Source: Streptomyces werraensis (lineage in GTDB: Bacteria; Actinomycetota; Actinomycetes; Streptomycetales; Streptomycetaceae). From it: a stretch of DNA of 64,000 bases. Location: NCBI GenBank assembly GCA_014656175.1, contig BNBX01000008.1, positions 225,815 to 289,814 on the forward strand, in the 5' to 3' direction. The notes beneath the pieces were generated by a model. It searched no databases, was not told the origin of the DNA, and worked only from the letters and a program-made list of their open reading frames with translations. The position numbers and the translations under genes were made by a program. Positions 1-7,712 of the stretch are shown here, piece after piece. Numbering within the stretch: position 1 is the stretch's first letter; every line of letters starts with the position of its first letter.

Positions 1-113
1 ATGTCGTTGAACGACCCGTCCTCGGTGAACAAGGCCAGGAAACCGTCACCGTCGAGGACGTTCCCTTCCGCGAGCCGGTAAGCCTCGCGAACGGTCTTTT
101 CGTTGCTTTCCAT
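1..113 (-). CDS. SnoaL-like/NTF2-fold protein, N-terminal fragment
   Basis: Only the first 37 codons are in the window; the gene runs off the left edge. The protein starts MESNEKTVREAYRLAEGNVL and continues with DGDGFLALFTEDGSFND. A short helix followed by a 'D..(F)..LF.EDG.F.D' stretch is how SnoaL-like (NTF2-fold) polyketide cyclase/isomerase-like proteins begin. The ATG is preceded by an AGGAGA ribosome site about 8 bases upstream. It is divergent from the Rrf2 regulator, and the operator-like inverted repeats between them suggest that regulator controls it. The fold assignment rests on a short fragment. Confidence 0.6.
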   Translation of the reverse strand, partial: MESNEKTVREAYRLAEGNVLDGDGFLALFTEDGSFND

Positions 114-183
114 TTCTGCTCTCCTCTGCATTCCCCACGCGCTCGAGATCCGCTCGCGCTTGTCTGCGACCGGCCCTCCCCGG

Positions 184-210
184 CTGTCGTAACGATAATA
201 GTTACGGCAG
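184..210. promoter_or_regulatory. Inverted repeat, candidate Rrf2 operator 1
   Basis: CTGTCGTAAC and GTTACGGCAG form 10-base arms with one mismatch around a 7-base spacer. The core half-site GTTACGAC recurs in the second repeat 19 bases away. It lies between the divergent SnoaL-like and Rrf2 genes, where autoregulating repressors usually bind. Confidence 0.55.
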
Positions 211-228
211 ATGGTCGCAACTTACACT

Positions 229-250
229 GTTACGACGATGTTGTCGTAAC
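229..250. promoter_or_regulatory. Perfect inverted repeat, candidate Rrf2 operator 2
   Basis: GTTACGAC (229-236) and GTCGTAAC (243-250) are perfect 8-base arms around a 6-base spacer. The site ends 27 bases before the chosen ATG of the Rrf2 gene. With operator 1 it gives four copies of one half-site in 67 bases, which suggests cooperative binding by a dimeric repressor. Confidence 0.6.
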
Positions 251-277
251 ATGGGGCGTTGCGACCGGAGGAGGGTC

Positions 278-721
278 ATGAGCGCCAACAGCAGGCTGAC
301 GATTGCCGCCCATGCGCTGGCCTGGATCGGTCTCTACCAGCGCCAGGGCCACGAGGTCGCCACCTCCGAGAAGATCGCAGCCAGCGCGAACACCAACCCC
401 GTGGTGATCAGGCGGCTGCTCGGCGAACTGCGCAGGGCCGGGCTCGTGGAGTCCCGGCGGGGCGCGGGCGCGGGCTGGTCGCTGGCGCGCGAGCTGGGGT
501 CGATCACCCTGCTCGACGTGTACGACGCAGTGGAACCCGGCCCGCTGTTCGCGATGCACCGCACCACCCCGGACCAGGGATGCGTGGTGGGTCACGGCAT
601 CCAGCCGGCGATGCGGGGCATCTACCAGGACATCGAGGAGACCCTGCGGCGCGAACTGGCCCGCGTCACGCTCGAGAAGGTTCTCGGGGACGTACTCGCG
701 ACACCTCGCCGACCTCTCTGA
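278..721 (+). CDS. Rrf2 family transcriptional regulator
   Basis: 147 residues, the normal size for Rrf2 proteins. The N-terminal winged helix-turn-helix is clear (TSEKIAASANTNPVVIRRLL then GELRRAGLVESRRG), followed by the dimerisation helix near the C-terminus. Only one cysteine (QGCVVGHG, about residue 110) is present, so the three-cysteine iron-sulfur cluster of IscR/NsrR is absent; this is closer to the YwnA-like redox or metabolite sensors. ATG 278 is chosen because GGAGG sits 6-10 bases upstream; an in-frame ATG at 251 overlaps the operator and has no ribosome site. It probably represses itself and the divergent SnoaL-like gene. Confidence 0.85.
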   Translation: MSANSRLTIAAHALAWIGLYQRQGHEVATSEKIAASANTNPVVIRRLLGELRRAGLVESRRGAGAGWSLARELGSITLLDVYDAVEPGPLFAMHRTTPDQGCVVGHGIQPAMRGIYQDIEETLRRELARVTLEKVLGDVLATPRRPL

Positions 722-902
722 TCAGATGGGCGACCCCGGGCCCGTGCAGCGGTAGATCTCGCGGGGCTCCAGCATTCGGCACGCGTTGCCTTCCGAGTTC
801 GCGAGGACCGTCCGGGGGCGTCGCCCTGACCCACGTCCGGCGGTGTCACGCCGAGGTCCCGGAGACGTAGCGGCGTCAGGGTGGCGGCTCGCGGGTACCG
901 CG

Positions 903-931
903 TTGCATAAACGTGCAGGGAAACGTATAGT
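903..931 (+). promoter_or_regulatory. argC promoter with ARG-box-like element
   Basis: TTGCAT (903-908) and TATAGT (926-931) are spaced 17 bases and would start transcription near 938, just ahead of the AGGAGGAGG ribosome site. TGCATAAACGTGCA (904-917) overlaps the -35 box and has the same TGCA-N6-TGCA layout as the element before argG. ArgR repressors bind such A/T-centred palindromic ARG boxes, and argR is the last gene of this operon. Confidence 0.6.
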
Positions 932-958
932 CATGCCATCCAGGAGGAGGGTTTTCCC

Positions 959-1987
959 ATGGCGGTACGTGCGGCGGTGGCCGGAGCGAGCGGGTACGCG
1001 GGCGGTGAGCTGCTGCGTCTGCTCCTGACGCACCCCGAGGTCGAGATCGGCGCCCTGACCGGCAACTCCAACGCCGGACAGCGCCTGGGCGCGCTCCAGC
1101 CGCACCTGCTGCCGCTGGCCGACCGGGTGCTGGAGCCCACCACCCCCGAGGCGCTCGCCGGACACGACGTCCTCTTCCTCGCGCTGCCGCACGGCCAGTC
1201 CGCCGCCGTCGCCGAGCAGCTCGGCGACGAGGTCCTCGTGATCGACATGGGCGCCGACTTCCGGCTGAAGGACGCCGCCGACTGGGAGGCCTTCTACGGC
1301 TCCCCGCACGCCGGCACCTGGCCCTACGGCCTGCCCGAACTGCCGGGTGGCCGCGCCGCGCTGGAGGGGTCCAAGCGTGTCGCGGTGCCCGGTTGCTACC
1401 CCACCGCCGTCTCCCTCGCCCTGTACCCGGCCTACGCCGCCGGGCTCGCCGAGGCCGAGGCCGTGGTCGTCGCCGCGTCCGGCACCTCCGGCGCGGGCAA
1501 GTCGCCCAAGCCGCACCTGCTGGGCAGCGAGGTCATGGGCTCCATGTCGCCGTACGGCGTGGGCGGCGGGCACCGGCACACCCCCGAGATGATCCAGAAC
1601 CTCAGCGCGGCGGCCGGCGAGCGCGTCACCGTCTCCTTCACGCCCACCCTGGCGCCGATGCCCCGCGGCATCCTCGCCACCTGCTCCGCGAAGGCGAAGC
1701 CCGGCGTCACCGCCGAGTCCGTGCGCGCCGCCTACGAGAAGGCGTACGCCGACGAACCGTTCGTGCGCCTCCTCCCCGAGGGACAGTGGCCCGCCACCGC
1801 CTCCGTGTACGGCTCCAACGCCGTCCAGGTGCAGGTCGCCCACGACCCGGCCGCCGGCCGGATCGTCGTGATCAGCGCCATCGACAACCTCACCAAGGGC
1901 ACCGCGGGCGGTGCCGTCCAGAGCATGAACATCGCCCTGGGTCTCGACGAGACCACCGGGCTTTCGACGATCGGAGTCGCGCCGTGA
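959..1987 (+). CDS. argC: N-acetyl-gamma-glutamyl-phosphate reductase
   Basis: 342 residues. Catalyses the NADPH-dependent reduction of N-acetylglutamyl phosphate to the semialdehyde, the third step of arginine synthesis. The N-terminal nucleotide-binding loop is GASGYAGGELLRLL and the catalytic cysteine lies in VPGCYPTAVSL; the conserved GTSGAGKSPK and HRHTPEM segments follow. ATG 959 is preceded by a near-perfect AGGAGGAGG. First gene of argCJBDR; 112 bases with no obvious gene separate it from argJ. Confidence 0.96.
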   Translation: MAVRAAVAGASGYAGGELLRLLLTHPEVEIGALTGNSNAGQRLGALQPHLLPLADRVLEPTTPEALAGHDVLFLALPHGQSAAVAEQLGDEVLVIDMGADFRLKDAADWEAFYGSPHAGTWPYGLPELPGGRAALEGSKRVAVPGCYPTAVSLALYPAYAAGLAEAEAVVVAASGTSGAGKSPKPHLLGSEVMGSMSPYGVGGGHRHTPEMIQNLSAAAGERVTVSFTPTLAPMPRGILATCSAKAKPGVTAESVRAAYEKAYADEPFVRLLPEGQWPATASVYGSNAVQVQVAHDPAAGRIVVISAIDNLTKGTAGGAVQSMNIALGLDETTGLSTIGVAP

Positions 1988-2099
1988 GCGACGCGCGTGC
2001 AGCCACCGGGCCGCAGGTGATCACGATGCCCGCACCTCTGCGCGGCACGGGCGGCCGAGACATCAGCCGCTGTCGCGGCGGGGCGAACGAGGAGACACA

Positions 2100-3251
2100 G
2101 TGAGTGTGACGGCAGCAAAGGGATTCACGGCGGCGGGCATCGCCGCCGGGATCAAGGAGAACGGCAACCCCGACCTGGCCCTCGTGGTCAACAACGGCCC
2201 CCGCCGCGCCGCCGCCGGCGTCTTCACCTCCAACCGCGTGAAGGCCGCGCCGGTGCTCTGGTCCGAGCAGGTCCTCAAGAGCGGTCAGCTCGCCGCCGTC
2301 GTCCTCAACTCCGGCGGCGCCAACGCCTGCACCGGCCCCAAGGGCTTCCAGGACACCCACGCCACCGCCGAGAAGGCCGCCGAGGTGCTCGGCGTCGGCG
2401 CCGGCGAGGTCGCCGTCTGCTCGACGGGCCTCATCGGCGTCCTGCTCCCCATGGACAAGCTGCTCCCCGGCGTCGAGACCGCCGCCGCCCAGCTCTCCGA
2501 GCACGGCGGCGAGAAGGCCGCCATCGCCATCAAGACCACGGACACCGTCCACAAGACCTCCGTGGTCACCAAGGACGGCTGGACGGTCGGCGGCATGGCC
2601 AAGGGCGCGGGCATGCTCGCCCCCGGCCTCGCCACCATGCTCGTCGTCCTCACCACCGACGCCGACGTCGACGGCGCGACCCTGGACAAGGCGCTGCGCG
2701 CCGCCACCAAGGTCACCTTCGACCGCGTCGACTCCGACGGCTGCATGTCCACCAACGACACCGTGCTGCTGCTCGCCTCCGGCGCCAGTGGCGTCACCCC
2801 GGAGTACGAGGAGTTCGCGGAGGCGGTGCGGCAGGTCTGCGACGACCTCGGCCGGCAGCTCATCCGTGACGCCGAGGGCGCCAGCAAGGACATCAAGGTC
2901 GAGGTCGTGAACGCCGCCACCGAGGACGACGCCGTCGAGGTGGGCCGCTCCATCGCCCGCAACAACCTCCTCAAGTGCGCGATCCACGGCGAGGACCCCA
3001 ACTGGGGCCGCGTGCTCTCCGCGATCGGCACGACCAGGGCCGCCTTCGAGCCCGACCGGCTCAACGTCGCCATCAACGGCGTCTGGGTGTGCAAGAACGG
3101 CGGGGTCGGCGAGGACCGCGACAAGGTCGACATGCGCTACCGCGAGGTGCACATCGTCGCCGACCTGTCCGCCGGCGACGCCACCGCCACGATCTGGACC
3201 AACGACCTCACCGCCGACTACGTCCACGAGAACAGCGCCTACTCCTCATGA
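2100..3251 (+). CDS. argJ: Bifunctional ornithine acetyltransferase / N-acetylglutamate synthase
   Basis: 383 residues. Transfers the acetyl group from N-acetylornithine to glutamate, making the pathway cyclic. The self-cleavage segment KGAGMLAPGLATMLV is present near residue 180, where the Thr of ATML becomes the N-terminal nucleophile of the beta chain. The C-terminal EDPNWGRVLSAIG and the ending HENSAYSS are also typical. GTG 2100 is chosen, with GAGGAGA upstream. The stop overlaps the argB start as ATGA, so the two are probably translationally coupled. Confidence 0.96.
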   Translation: MSVTAAKGFTAAGIAAGIKENGNPDLALVVNNGPRRAAAGVFTSNRVKAAPVLWSEQVLKSGQLAAVVLNSGGANACTGPKGFQDTHATAEKAAEVLGVGAGEVAVCSTGLIGVLLPMDKLLPGVETAAAQLSEHGGEKAAIAIKTTDTVHKTSVVTKDGWTVGGMAKGAGMLAPGLATMLVVLTTDADVDGATLDKALRAATKVTFDRVDSDGCMSTNDTVLLLASGASGVTPEYEEFAEAVRQVCDDLGRQLIRDAEGASKDIKVEVVNAATEDDAVEVGRSIARNNLLKCAIHGEDPNWGRVLSAIGTTRAAFEPDRLNVAINGVWVCKNGGVGEDRDKVDMRYREVHIVADLSAGDATATIWTNDLTADYVHENSAYSS

Positions 3252-4150
3252 CCGTCACCCGTAAGCACACCGCGCTGCCCAAGGCGCAGATCCTCATCGA
3301 GGCGCTGCCCTGGCTGACCCGGCACCACGGCAAGACCGTCGTCATCAAGTTCGGCGGCAACGCCATGGTCGACGAGGAGCTGAAGGCCGCCTTCGCGCAG
3401 GACGTCGTCTTCCTGCGGCACGCCGGACTGAAGCCCGTCGTCGTGCACGGCGGGGGTCCGCAGATCAGCCGCGCGCTGGAGACCCACGGCATCGTCAGCG
3501 AGTTCAAGGCCGGCCTGCGCGTCACCACCGAGGACGCCATGGACGTCGTCCGCATGGTGCTCGCCGGGCAGGTCCAGCGCGAGCTGGTCGGCCTGCTCAA
3601 CCGGCACGGCCCGCTCGCCGTCGGCCTCACCGGCGAGGACGCCCACACCCTCACCGCCACCAAGCACCAGCCCGAGATCGACGGCGAACCGGTCGACATC
3701 GGGCGGGTCGGCGAGATCACCGAGATCGACACGGGCGCGATCGAGGCCCTGCTCGCCGACGGCCGCATCCCGGTCGTCTCGTCGATCGCCCGCTCCCAGG
3801 ACGACCACCATGTCTACAACGTCAATGCTGATACGGCGGCTGCGGCACTCGCTGCTGCACTGGGCGCCGAAACCCTCATGGTCCTCACGGACGTCGAGGG
3901 ACTCTACGAGGACTGGCCGAACAGCGACGAGGTGATCAGCCGTCTCACCGCGTCCCAGCTCGAGAAGCTCCTGCCGGAGCTGTCCTCGGGCATGGTGCCC
4001 AAGATGGAGGGCTGCCTGCACGCCGTGCGGGGCGGTGTGAACACCGCCCGCGTCATCGACGGCCGGGTCCAGCACTCGATCCTGCTGGAGATCTTCACGG
4101 ACGAGGGCATCGGCACCATGGTCGTGCCCGACGAACAGGGGGAGTCGTGA
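3248..4150 (+). CDS. argB: Acetylglutamate kinase
   Basis: 300 residues. Phosphorylates N-acetylglutamate, usually the arginine-feedback-controlled step. The amino-acid-kinase motifs are present: KFGGNAM near the N-terminus, VHGGGPQI for the phosphates, and the nucleotide region NVNADTAAAALAAALGAE with LTDVEGLY. ATG 3248 overlaps the argJ stop and the gene ends inside the argD start (GTGA), so translation is tightly coupled. The long N-terminal helix (KHTALPKAQILIEALPWL) is the part that makes hexamers in arginine-sensitive kinases. Confidence 0.96.
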   Translation: MTVTRKHTALPKAQILIEALPWLTRHHGKTVVIKFGGNAMVDEELKAAFAQDVVFLRHAGLKPVVVHGGGPQISRALETHGIVSEFKAGLRVTTEDAMDVVRMVLAGQVQRELVGLLNRHGPLAVGLTGEDAHTLTATKHQPEIDGEPVDIGRVGEITEIDTGAIEALLADGRIPVVSSIARSQDDHHVYNVNADTAAAALAAALGAETLMVLTDVEGLYEDWPNSDEVISRLTASQLEKLLPELSSGMVPKMEGCLHAVRGGVNTARVIDGRVQHSILLEIFTDEGIGTMVVPDEQGES

Positions 4151-5352
4151 ACAACGCGGAACTGACCGCCCGGTGGCAGGGCGCGCTGATGAACAACTAC
4201 GGCACGCCCCGCCTCCCCCTCGTGCGCGGCGAGGGACAGCGGCTCTGGGACGCCGACGGCAAGGAGTACCTCGACTTCGTCGGCGGCATCGCCACCAACG
4301 CCCTCGGCCACGGCCACCCGGCGATCGTCGAGGCCGTCACCCGGCAGATCTCCTCCCTCGGCCACATCTCCAACCTCTTCCTCGCCGAGCCGACCGTCGC
4401 CCTCGCCGAGCGGCTGCTCCAGCTCTTCGGCCGGGACGGCAGGGTCTTCTTCTGCAACTCCGGCGCCGAGGCCAACGAGGCCGCCTTCAAGATCGGCCGG
4501 CTCACCGGACGCCCCCACGTCGTCGCGACCGAGGGCGCCTTCCACGGCCGCACCATGGGGGCCCTCGCGCTCACCGGGCAGACCGGCAAGCGGGAGCCGT
4601 TCCTGCCGCTGCCCGGGGACGTCACCCACGTGCCGTTCGGCGACGCCCAGGCGCTGGACGCGGCCGTCACCGAGGACACGGCCCTCGTCATCCTCGAACC
4701 CATCCAGGGCGAACTCGGCGTGGTCGTCCCGCCGACGGGCTACCTCAAGGCGGCCCGCGCCATCACGGCCGCCAAGGGCGCGCTGCTCGTGCTGGACGAG
4801 GTGCAGACCGGCGTCGGCCGGACCGGCGACTGGTTCGCCTACCAGGCCCACGAGGGCGTCCTGCCGGACGTCGTCACCCTCGCCAAGCAGCTCGGCGGCG
4901 GACTGCCGCTCGGCGCCACCGTCGCCTTCGGGCGCGCCGCCCAGCTGCTCCGGCCCGGTCATCACGGCACGACCTTCGGCGGCAACCCGGTCGCCTGCGC
5001 CGCCGGACTCGCGGTGCTCGACACCATCGCGGGCGACGGACTGCTGGACAACGCCAAGCGGCAGGGCGAGAAGCTGCGCGAGGGGATCGAGGGCCTCGGG
5101 CACGCCTTGATCGGCCACGTCCGGGGAGCGGGCCTGCTCCTGGGTATCGTGCTCACCGAGCCGCTCGCGCCCCAGGCGCAACAGGCGGCTCAGGACGCCG
5201 GGTTCCTCGTGAACGCCGCCGCCCCCGACGTCGTGCGGCTCATGCCGCCGCTGAACCTCGGGGACGACGCGGTGGCCGCGTTCCTCGGGGCGCTGCCCGG
5301 CATCCTGGACGCCGCCGGACGCGCGGGTGGGGAAGGACGATCCGGAGAATGA
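4147..5352 (+). CDS. argD: Acetylornithine aminotransferase
   Basis: 401 residues, PLP fold type I. Converts N-acetylglutamate semialdehyde to N-acetylornithine with glutamate as amino donor. Visible motifs are the PLP-phosphate loop CNSGAEANEAAFKI, the LDEVQTGVGRTG aspartate that pairs with the pyridine nitrogen, and the Schiff-base lysine in TLAKQLGGGLPLGA. GTG 4147 overlaps the argB stop by four bases. No second aminotransferase of this type is seen in the window. Confidence 0.95.
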   Translation: MNNAELTARWQGALMNNYGTPRLPLVRGEGQRLWDADGKEYLDFVGGIATNALGHGHPAIVEAVTRQISSLGHISNLFLAEPTVALAERLLQLFGRDGRVFFCNSGAEANEAAFKIGRLTGRPHVVATEGAFHGRTMGALALTGQTGKREPFLPLPGDVTHVPFGDAQALDAAVTEDTALVILEPIQGELGVVVPPTGYLKAARAITAAKGALLVLDEVQTGVGRTGDWFAYQAHEGVLPDVVTLAKQLGGGLPLGATVAFGRAAQLLRPGHHGTTFGGNPVACAAGLAVLDTIAGDGLLDNAKRQGEKLREGIEGLGHALIGHVRGAGLLLGIVLTEPLAPQAQQAAQDAGFLVNAAAPDVVRLMPPLNLGDDAVAAFLGALPGILDAAGRAGGEGRSGE

Positions 5353-5359
5353 GACGACG

Positions 5360-5917
5360 ATGAGCCAGGAGCAGGACCAGGGGCGTACGGCGGGTCAGGG
5401 CGGGCAGGCCGGTCCTGCCGTGCCGCAGACCCGTACCGCGCGGCACCGCCGGATCGTGGACATCCTCAACCGGCAGCCGGTGCGGTCGCAGAGCCAGCTC
5501 GCGAAGCTGCTCGCCGACGACGGGCTGAGCGTCACCCAGGCGACGCTCTCCCGGGACCTCGACGAGCTGAACGCGGTGAAGATCCGCAACAACGACGGGG
5601 ATCTGATCTACGCGGTGCCGAGCGAGGGCGGGTTCCGCACGCCGCGGGCGCCGCTGGGGGAGTCGGCGAAGGAAGAGCGGATGCGGAGGCTCTCGCAGGA
5701 GCTGCTGATCTCCGCGGAGGCCTCCGCGAATCTGGTCGTGCTCCGGACGCCTCCGGGGGCCGCGCAGTTCTTGGCCTCTGCCATTGATCAGGCCGAGTTG
5801 CACGACATCCTCGGCACCATCGCCGGGGACGACACGTTGTTGCTGATCAGCCGGGAGCCCACGGGTGGGCAGGCGTTGGCCGATCATTTGCTGCGGTTGG
5901 CCCAGAACGGGGGCTGA
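5360..5917 (+). CDS. argR: Arginine repressor ArgR
   Basis: 185 residues. The N-terminal winged helix contains the family signature SVTQATLSRDLDELNAVKI; the C-terminal oligomerisation and arginine-binding domain carries the GTIAGDDTLLLI segment. About 25 extra Gly/Gln-rich residues precede the usual start. ATG 5360 lies 8 bases after the argD stop. It very likely represses this operon and argG through the TGCA-N6-TGCA elements at 904 and 11001, and its own position as last gene makes that control autoregulatory. Confidence 0.95.
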   Translation: MSQEQDQGRTAGQGGQAGPAVPQTRTARHRRIVDILNRQPVRSQSQLAKLLADDGLSVTQATLSRDLDELNAVKIRNNDGDLIYAVPSEGGFRTPRAPLGESAKEERMRRLSQELLISAEASANLVVLRTPPGAAQFLASAIDQAELHDILGTIAGDDTLLLISREPTGGQALADHLLRLAQNGG

Positions 5918-6080
5918 GGGGGCTGGTCGTGCGCCCCCGTCGCCTGCGGGCGCTCGTGTCGCAGGGCGGCACGGGTGGGCGCAGGCGGCACCTCCCCAGC
6001 GGACCTGTGCTTCACCCCCGTACGGCCACCGGGGCGCCGGGACCTGTTGCACGCCGGGTGCGGGCCGCACGTGGCTGGTC

Positions 6081-6110
6081 GCGCAGTTCCCCGCGCCCCT
6101 TACAGGGCGC
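6081..6110. repeat. Dispersed GGGGCGCGGGGAACTGCGC element (copy 1) with hairpin
   Basis: On the minus strand this reads GGGGCGCGGGGAACTGCGC (6081-6099). It abuts a GCGCCCCT/AGGGCGC stem (6093-6110), lying between the convergent argR and apbE-like genes where it could end both transcripts. Four more copies occur in the window. Confidence 0.7.
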
Positions 6111-6113
6111 TCG

Positions 6114-6914
6114 TCAGCCCAGCCATTGGGCGAGGTTCGCCGTGCAGCGGACCTCGTCGCCCGCTGTGATCAGGAGGGCCTCCGTGTCGGGGAGGGCGTC
6201 CAGCCAGCGCAGGCCCTCCCGGGAGCCCATCGCGAAGGCCGCCGTGGCCCAGCAGTCCGCCCAGGTCAGGCGGGGGGCGACCACCGTCACCGCGACCAGG
6301 TCGGTCACCGCGGAGCGGCCCGTGCGCGGGTCGACGATGTGATCGCCGCGCTCCGCCGTGCCGGACGTGGCCACCGCCAGCTCCCGCGCCCCGGCGGCGG
6401 TTACCACCGCGGCGAGGCCACCCGGGCGCAACGGGTCCGACACGCCGACCCGCCAGGGCCGGCCCGTGCCCGGTGAGCCGAGCAGCTGGACGTCGCCGCC
6501 GCCGTTGACGCTCACCCCCGACGCCCCGGCCGCCAGGAGCCGGCGGGCCGCGCGTTCGGTGGCCCAGCCCTTGACGATGCCGGTCGGGTCGAGCCGGCCC
6601 CGGTAGCGCGTGCTGAACCAGCCGTCGCTGACCCGCTCCGCCTCCGCGGCCAGCTCCAGCACCTCGGCGACCTCGGGGGCGCACTGCCCGACGTCCAGCT
6701 CGCCGCGCGCGAGACGCGAGATCTGGGTGTCCTCGCGGTAGGTGCTGAACACCTCGTCCACCCGGAGCAGTCCGGCGGCGGCCTCCTCCAGCGCCGCGCA
6801 CACCGCGCCGGGTTCCCCGCCGCGGACGTCGAGGGAGAAGACGGTCCCCATCGTCTCCACCACGCGACGCTCCGCGGCGGGCGCCTCAACGGGTTCCGTC
6901 ACCGTGTCAGCCAC
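6114..6914 (-). CDS. apbE: FAD:protein FMN transferase (ApbE family)
   Basis: 266 residues. ApbE enzymes use FAD to attach FMN covalently to a Thr or Ser in partner flavoproteins outside the membrane. The family blocks are clear: MGTVFSLDV, VFSTYREDTQISRLARGE, LDPTGIVKGWATERA, NGGGDVQLLG, SGTAERGDHIVDPRTG, and the Mg-binding end WADCWATAAFAMG. No signal peptide is evident, unlike many ApbE proteins. The GTG start overlaps the stop of the FMN-binding gene upstream by 8 bases, which ties it to that substrate. Confidence 0.9.
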   Translation of the reverse strand: MADTVTEPVEAPAAERRVVETMGTVFSLDVRGGEPGAVCAALEEAAAGLLRVDEVFSTYREDTQISRLARGELDVGQCAPEVAEVLELAAEAERVSDGWFSTRYRGRLDPTGIVKGWATERAARRLLAAGASGVSVNGGGDVQLLGSPGTGRPWRVGVSDPLRPGGLAAVVTAAGARELAVATSGTAERGDHIVDPRTGRSAVTDLVAVTVVAPRLTWADCWATAAFAMGSREGLRWLDALPDTEALLITAGDEVRCTANLAQWLG

Positions 6915-7659
6915 CGGCCTTGTCCAGGGCCGACTGGAGGGACTCCTTGTAGCCGGCGCTGGTGTAGGTGGCGCCGGACACGGCGTCGATGTCCGCGGTG
7001 CCGGCCTGCACCGCCGCCTGGTTCAGCTTCGGCACGGCGTTGGAGGTGACCTGGTCGCTCTGGCCGCCCTTGGGCGCCTGGACGGCCTCGGCCTTGGTGA
7101 TCCTGCCGCCGCTGACGGTGATCCGTACCTGCACCGGGCCGTACTGGGTCTGCGCGGCCTCACCGGTGACCGTCCGCGCCTGGGCCGCGTCGCCGCCGCC
7201 CGTGTCGGCGGGCGCGGAGGCGCGCGCCTTGTCCAGGGCCGACTGGAGGGACTCCTTGTAGCCGGCGCTGGTGTAGGTGGCGCCGGACACGGCGTCGATG
7301 TCCGCGCTCTGCGCCTGCACGGCCGCCTGGTTGAGCCTGGGCACGGCGTTGGAGGTGACCTGGTCGCTCTGGCCGCCCTTGGGCGCCTGGACGGCCTCGG
7401 CCTTGGTGATCCTGCCGCCGCTGACGGTCAGCCGCACCTGCACCGCCCCGTACTGGGTCCGAGCCGCGTCGCCGGTGACCGTGCCGTCCCCGATGGGGCG
7501 GGCGCCGCCCTGCACGGACTCCGCCGCGGGCGGGGCGCCACCCGCCGCCTCGGCCGACCCCGGGTCGGACGCGGGTTTCAGCGACAGCAGCAGCACGATC
7601 CCGGAGACGGTGGCGGCGGTCGCCAGAACGGCGCGCCGGACGGGGTGACTCTTCCTCAT
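6907..7659 (-). CDS. Secreted/membrane-anchored protein with two FMN-binding domains
   Basis: 250 residues. An N-terminal hydrophobic segment (AVLATAATVSGIVLLLSL) anchors or exports it. Two nearly identical FMN_bind domains follow (about residues 60-145 and 163-248). Each carries ITKAEAVQAPKGGQSDQVTS and ends DAVSGATYTSAGYKESLQSA; the Thr/Ser in SGATYTS is the usual site for covalent FMN attachment. The two copies are almost identical in DNA, so the duplication is recent or kept uniform by gene conversion. It sits between the ferric-reductase-like gene and apbE, its probable modifying enzyme. Confidence 0.9.
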   Translation of the reverse strand: MRKSHPVRRAVLATAATVSGIVLLLSLKPASDPGSAEAAGGAPPAAESVQGGARPIGDGTVTGDAARTQYGAVQVRLTVSGGRITKAEAVQAPKGGQSDQVTSNAVPRLNQAAVQAQSADIDAVSGATYTSAGYKESLQSALDKARASAPADTGGGDAAQARTVTGEAAQTQYGPVQVRITVSGGRITKAEAVQAPKGGQSDQVTSNAVPKLNQAAVQAGTADIDAVSGATYTSAGYKESLQSALDKAGG

Positions 7660-7712
7660 CGGTTCTCAAGCTCCTGACGGGTAACGGGCGACCGGGGCCG
7701 ACGGCCCGCCGC

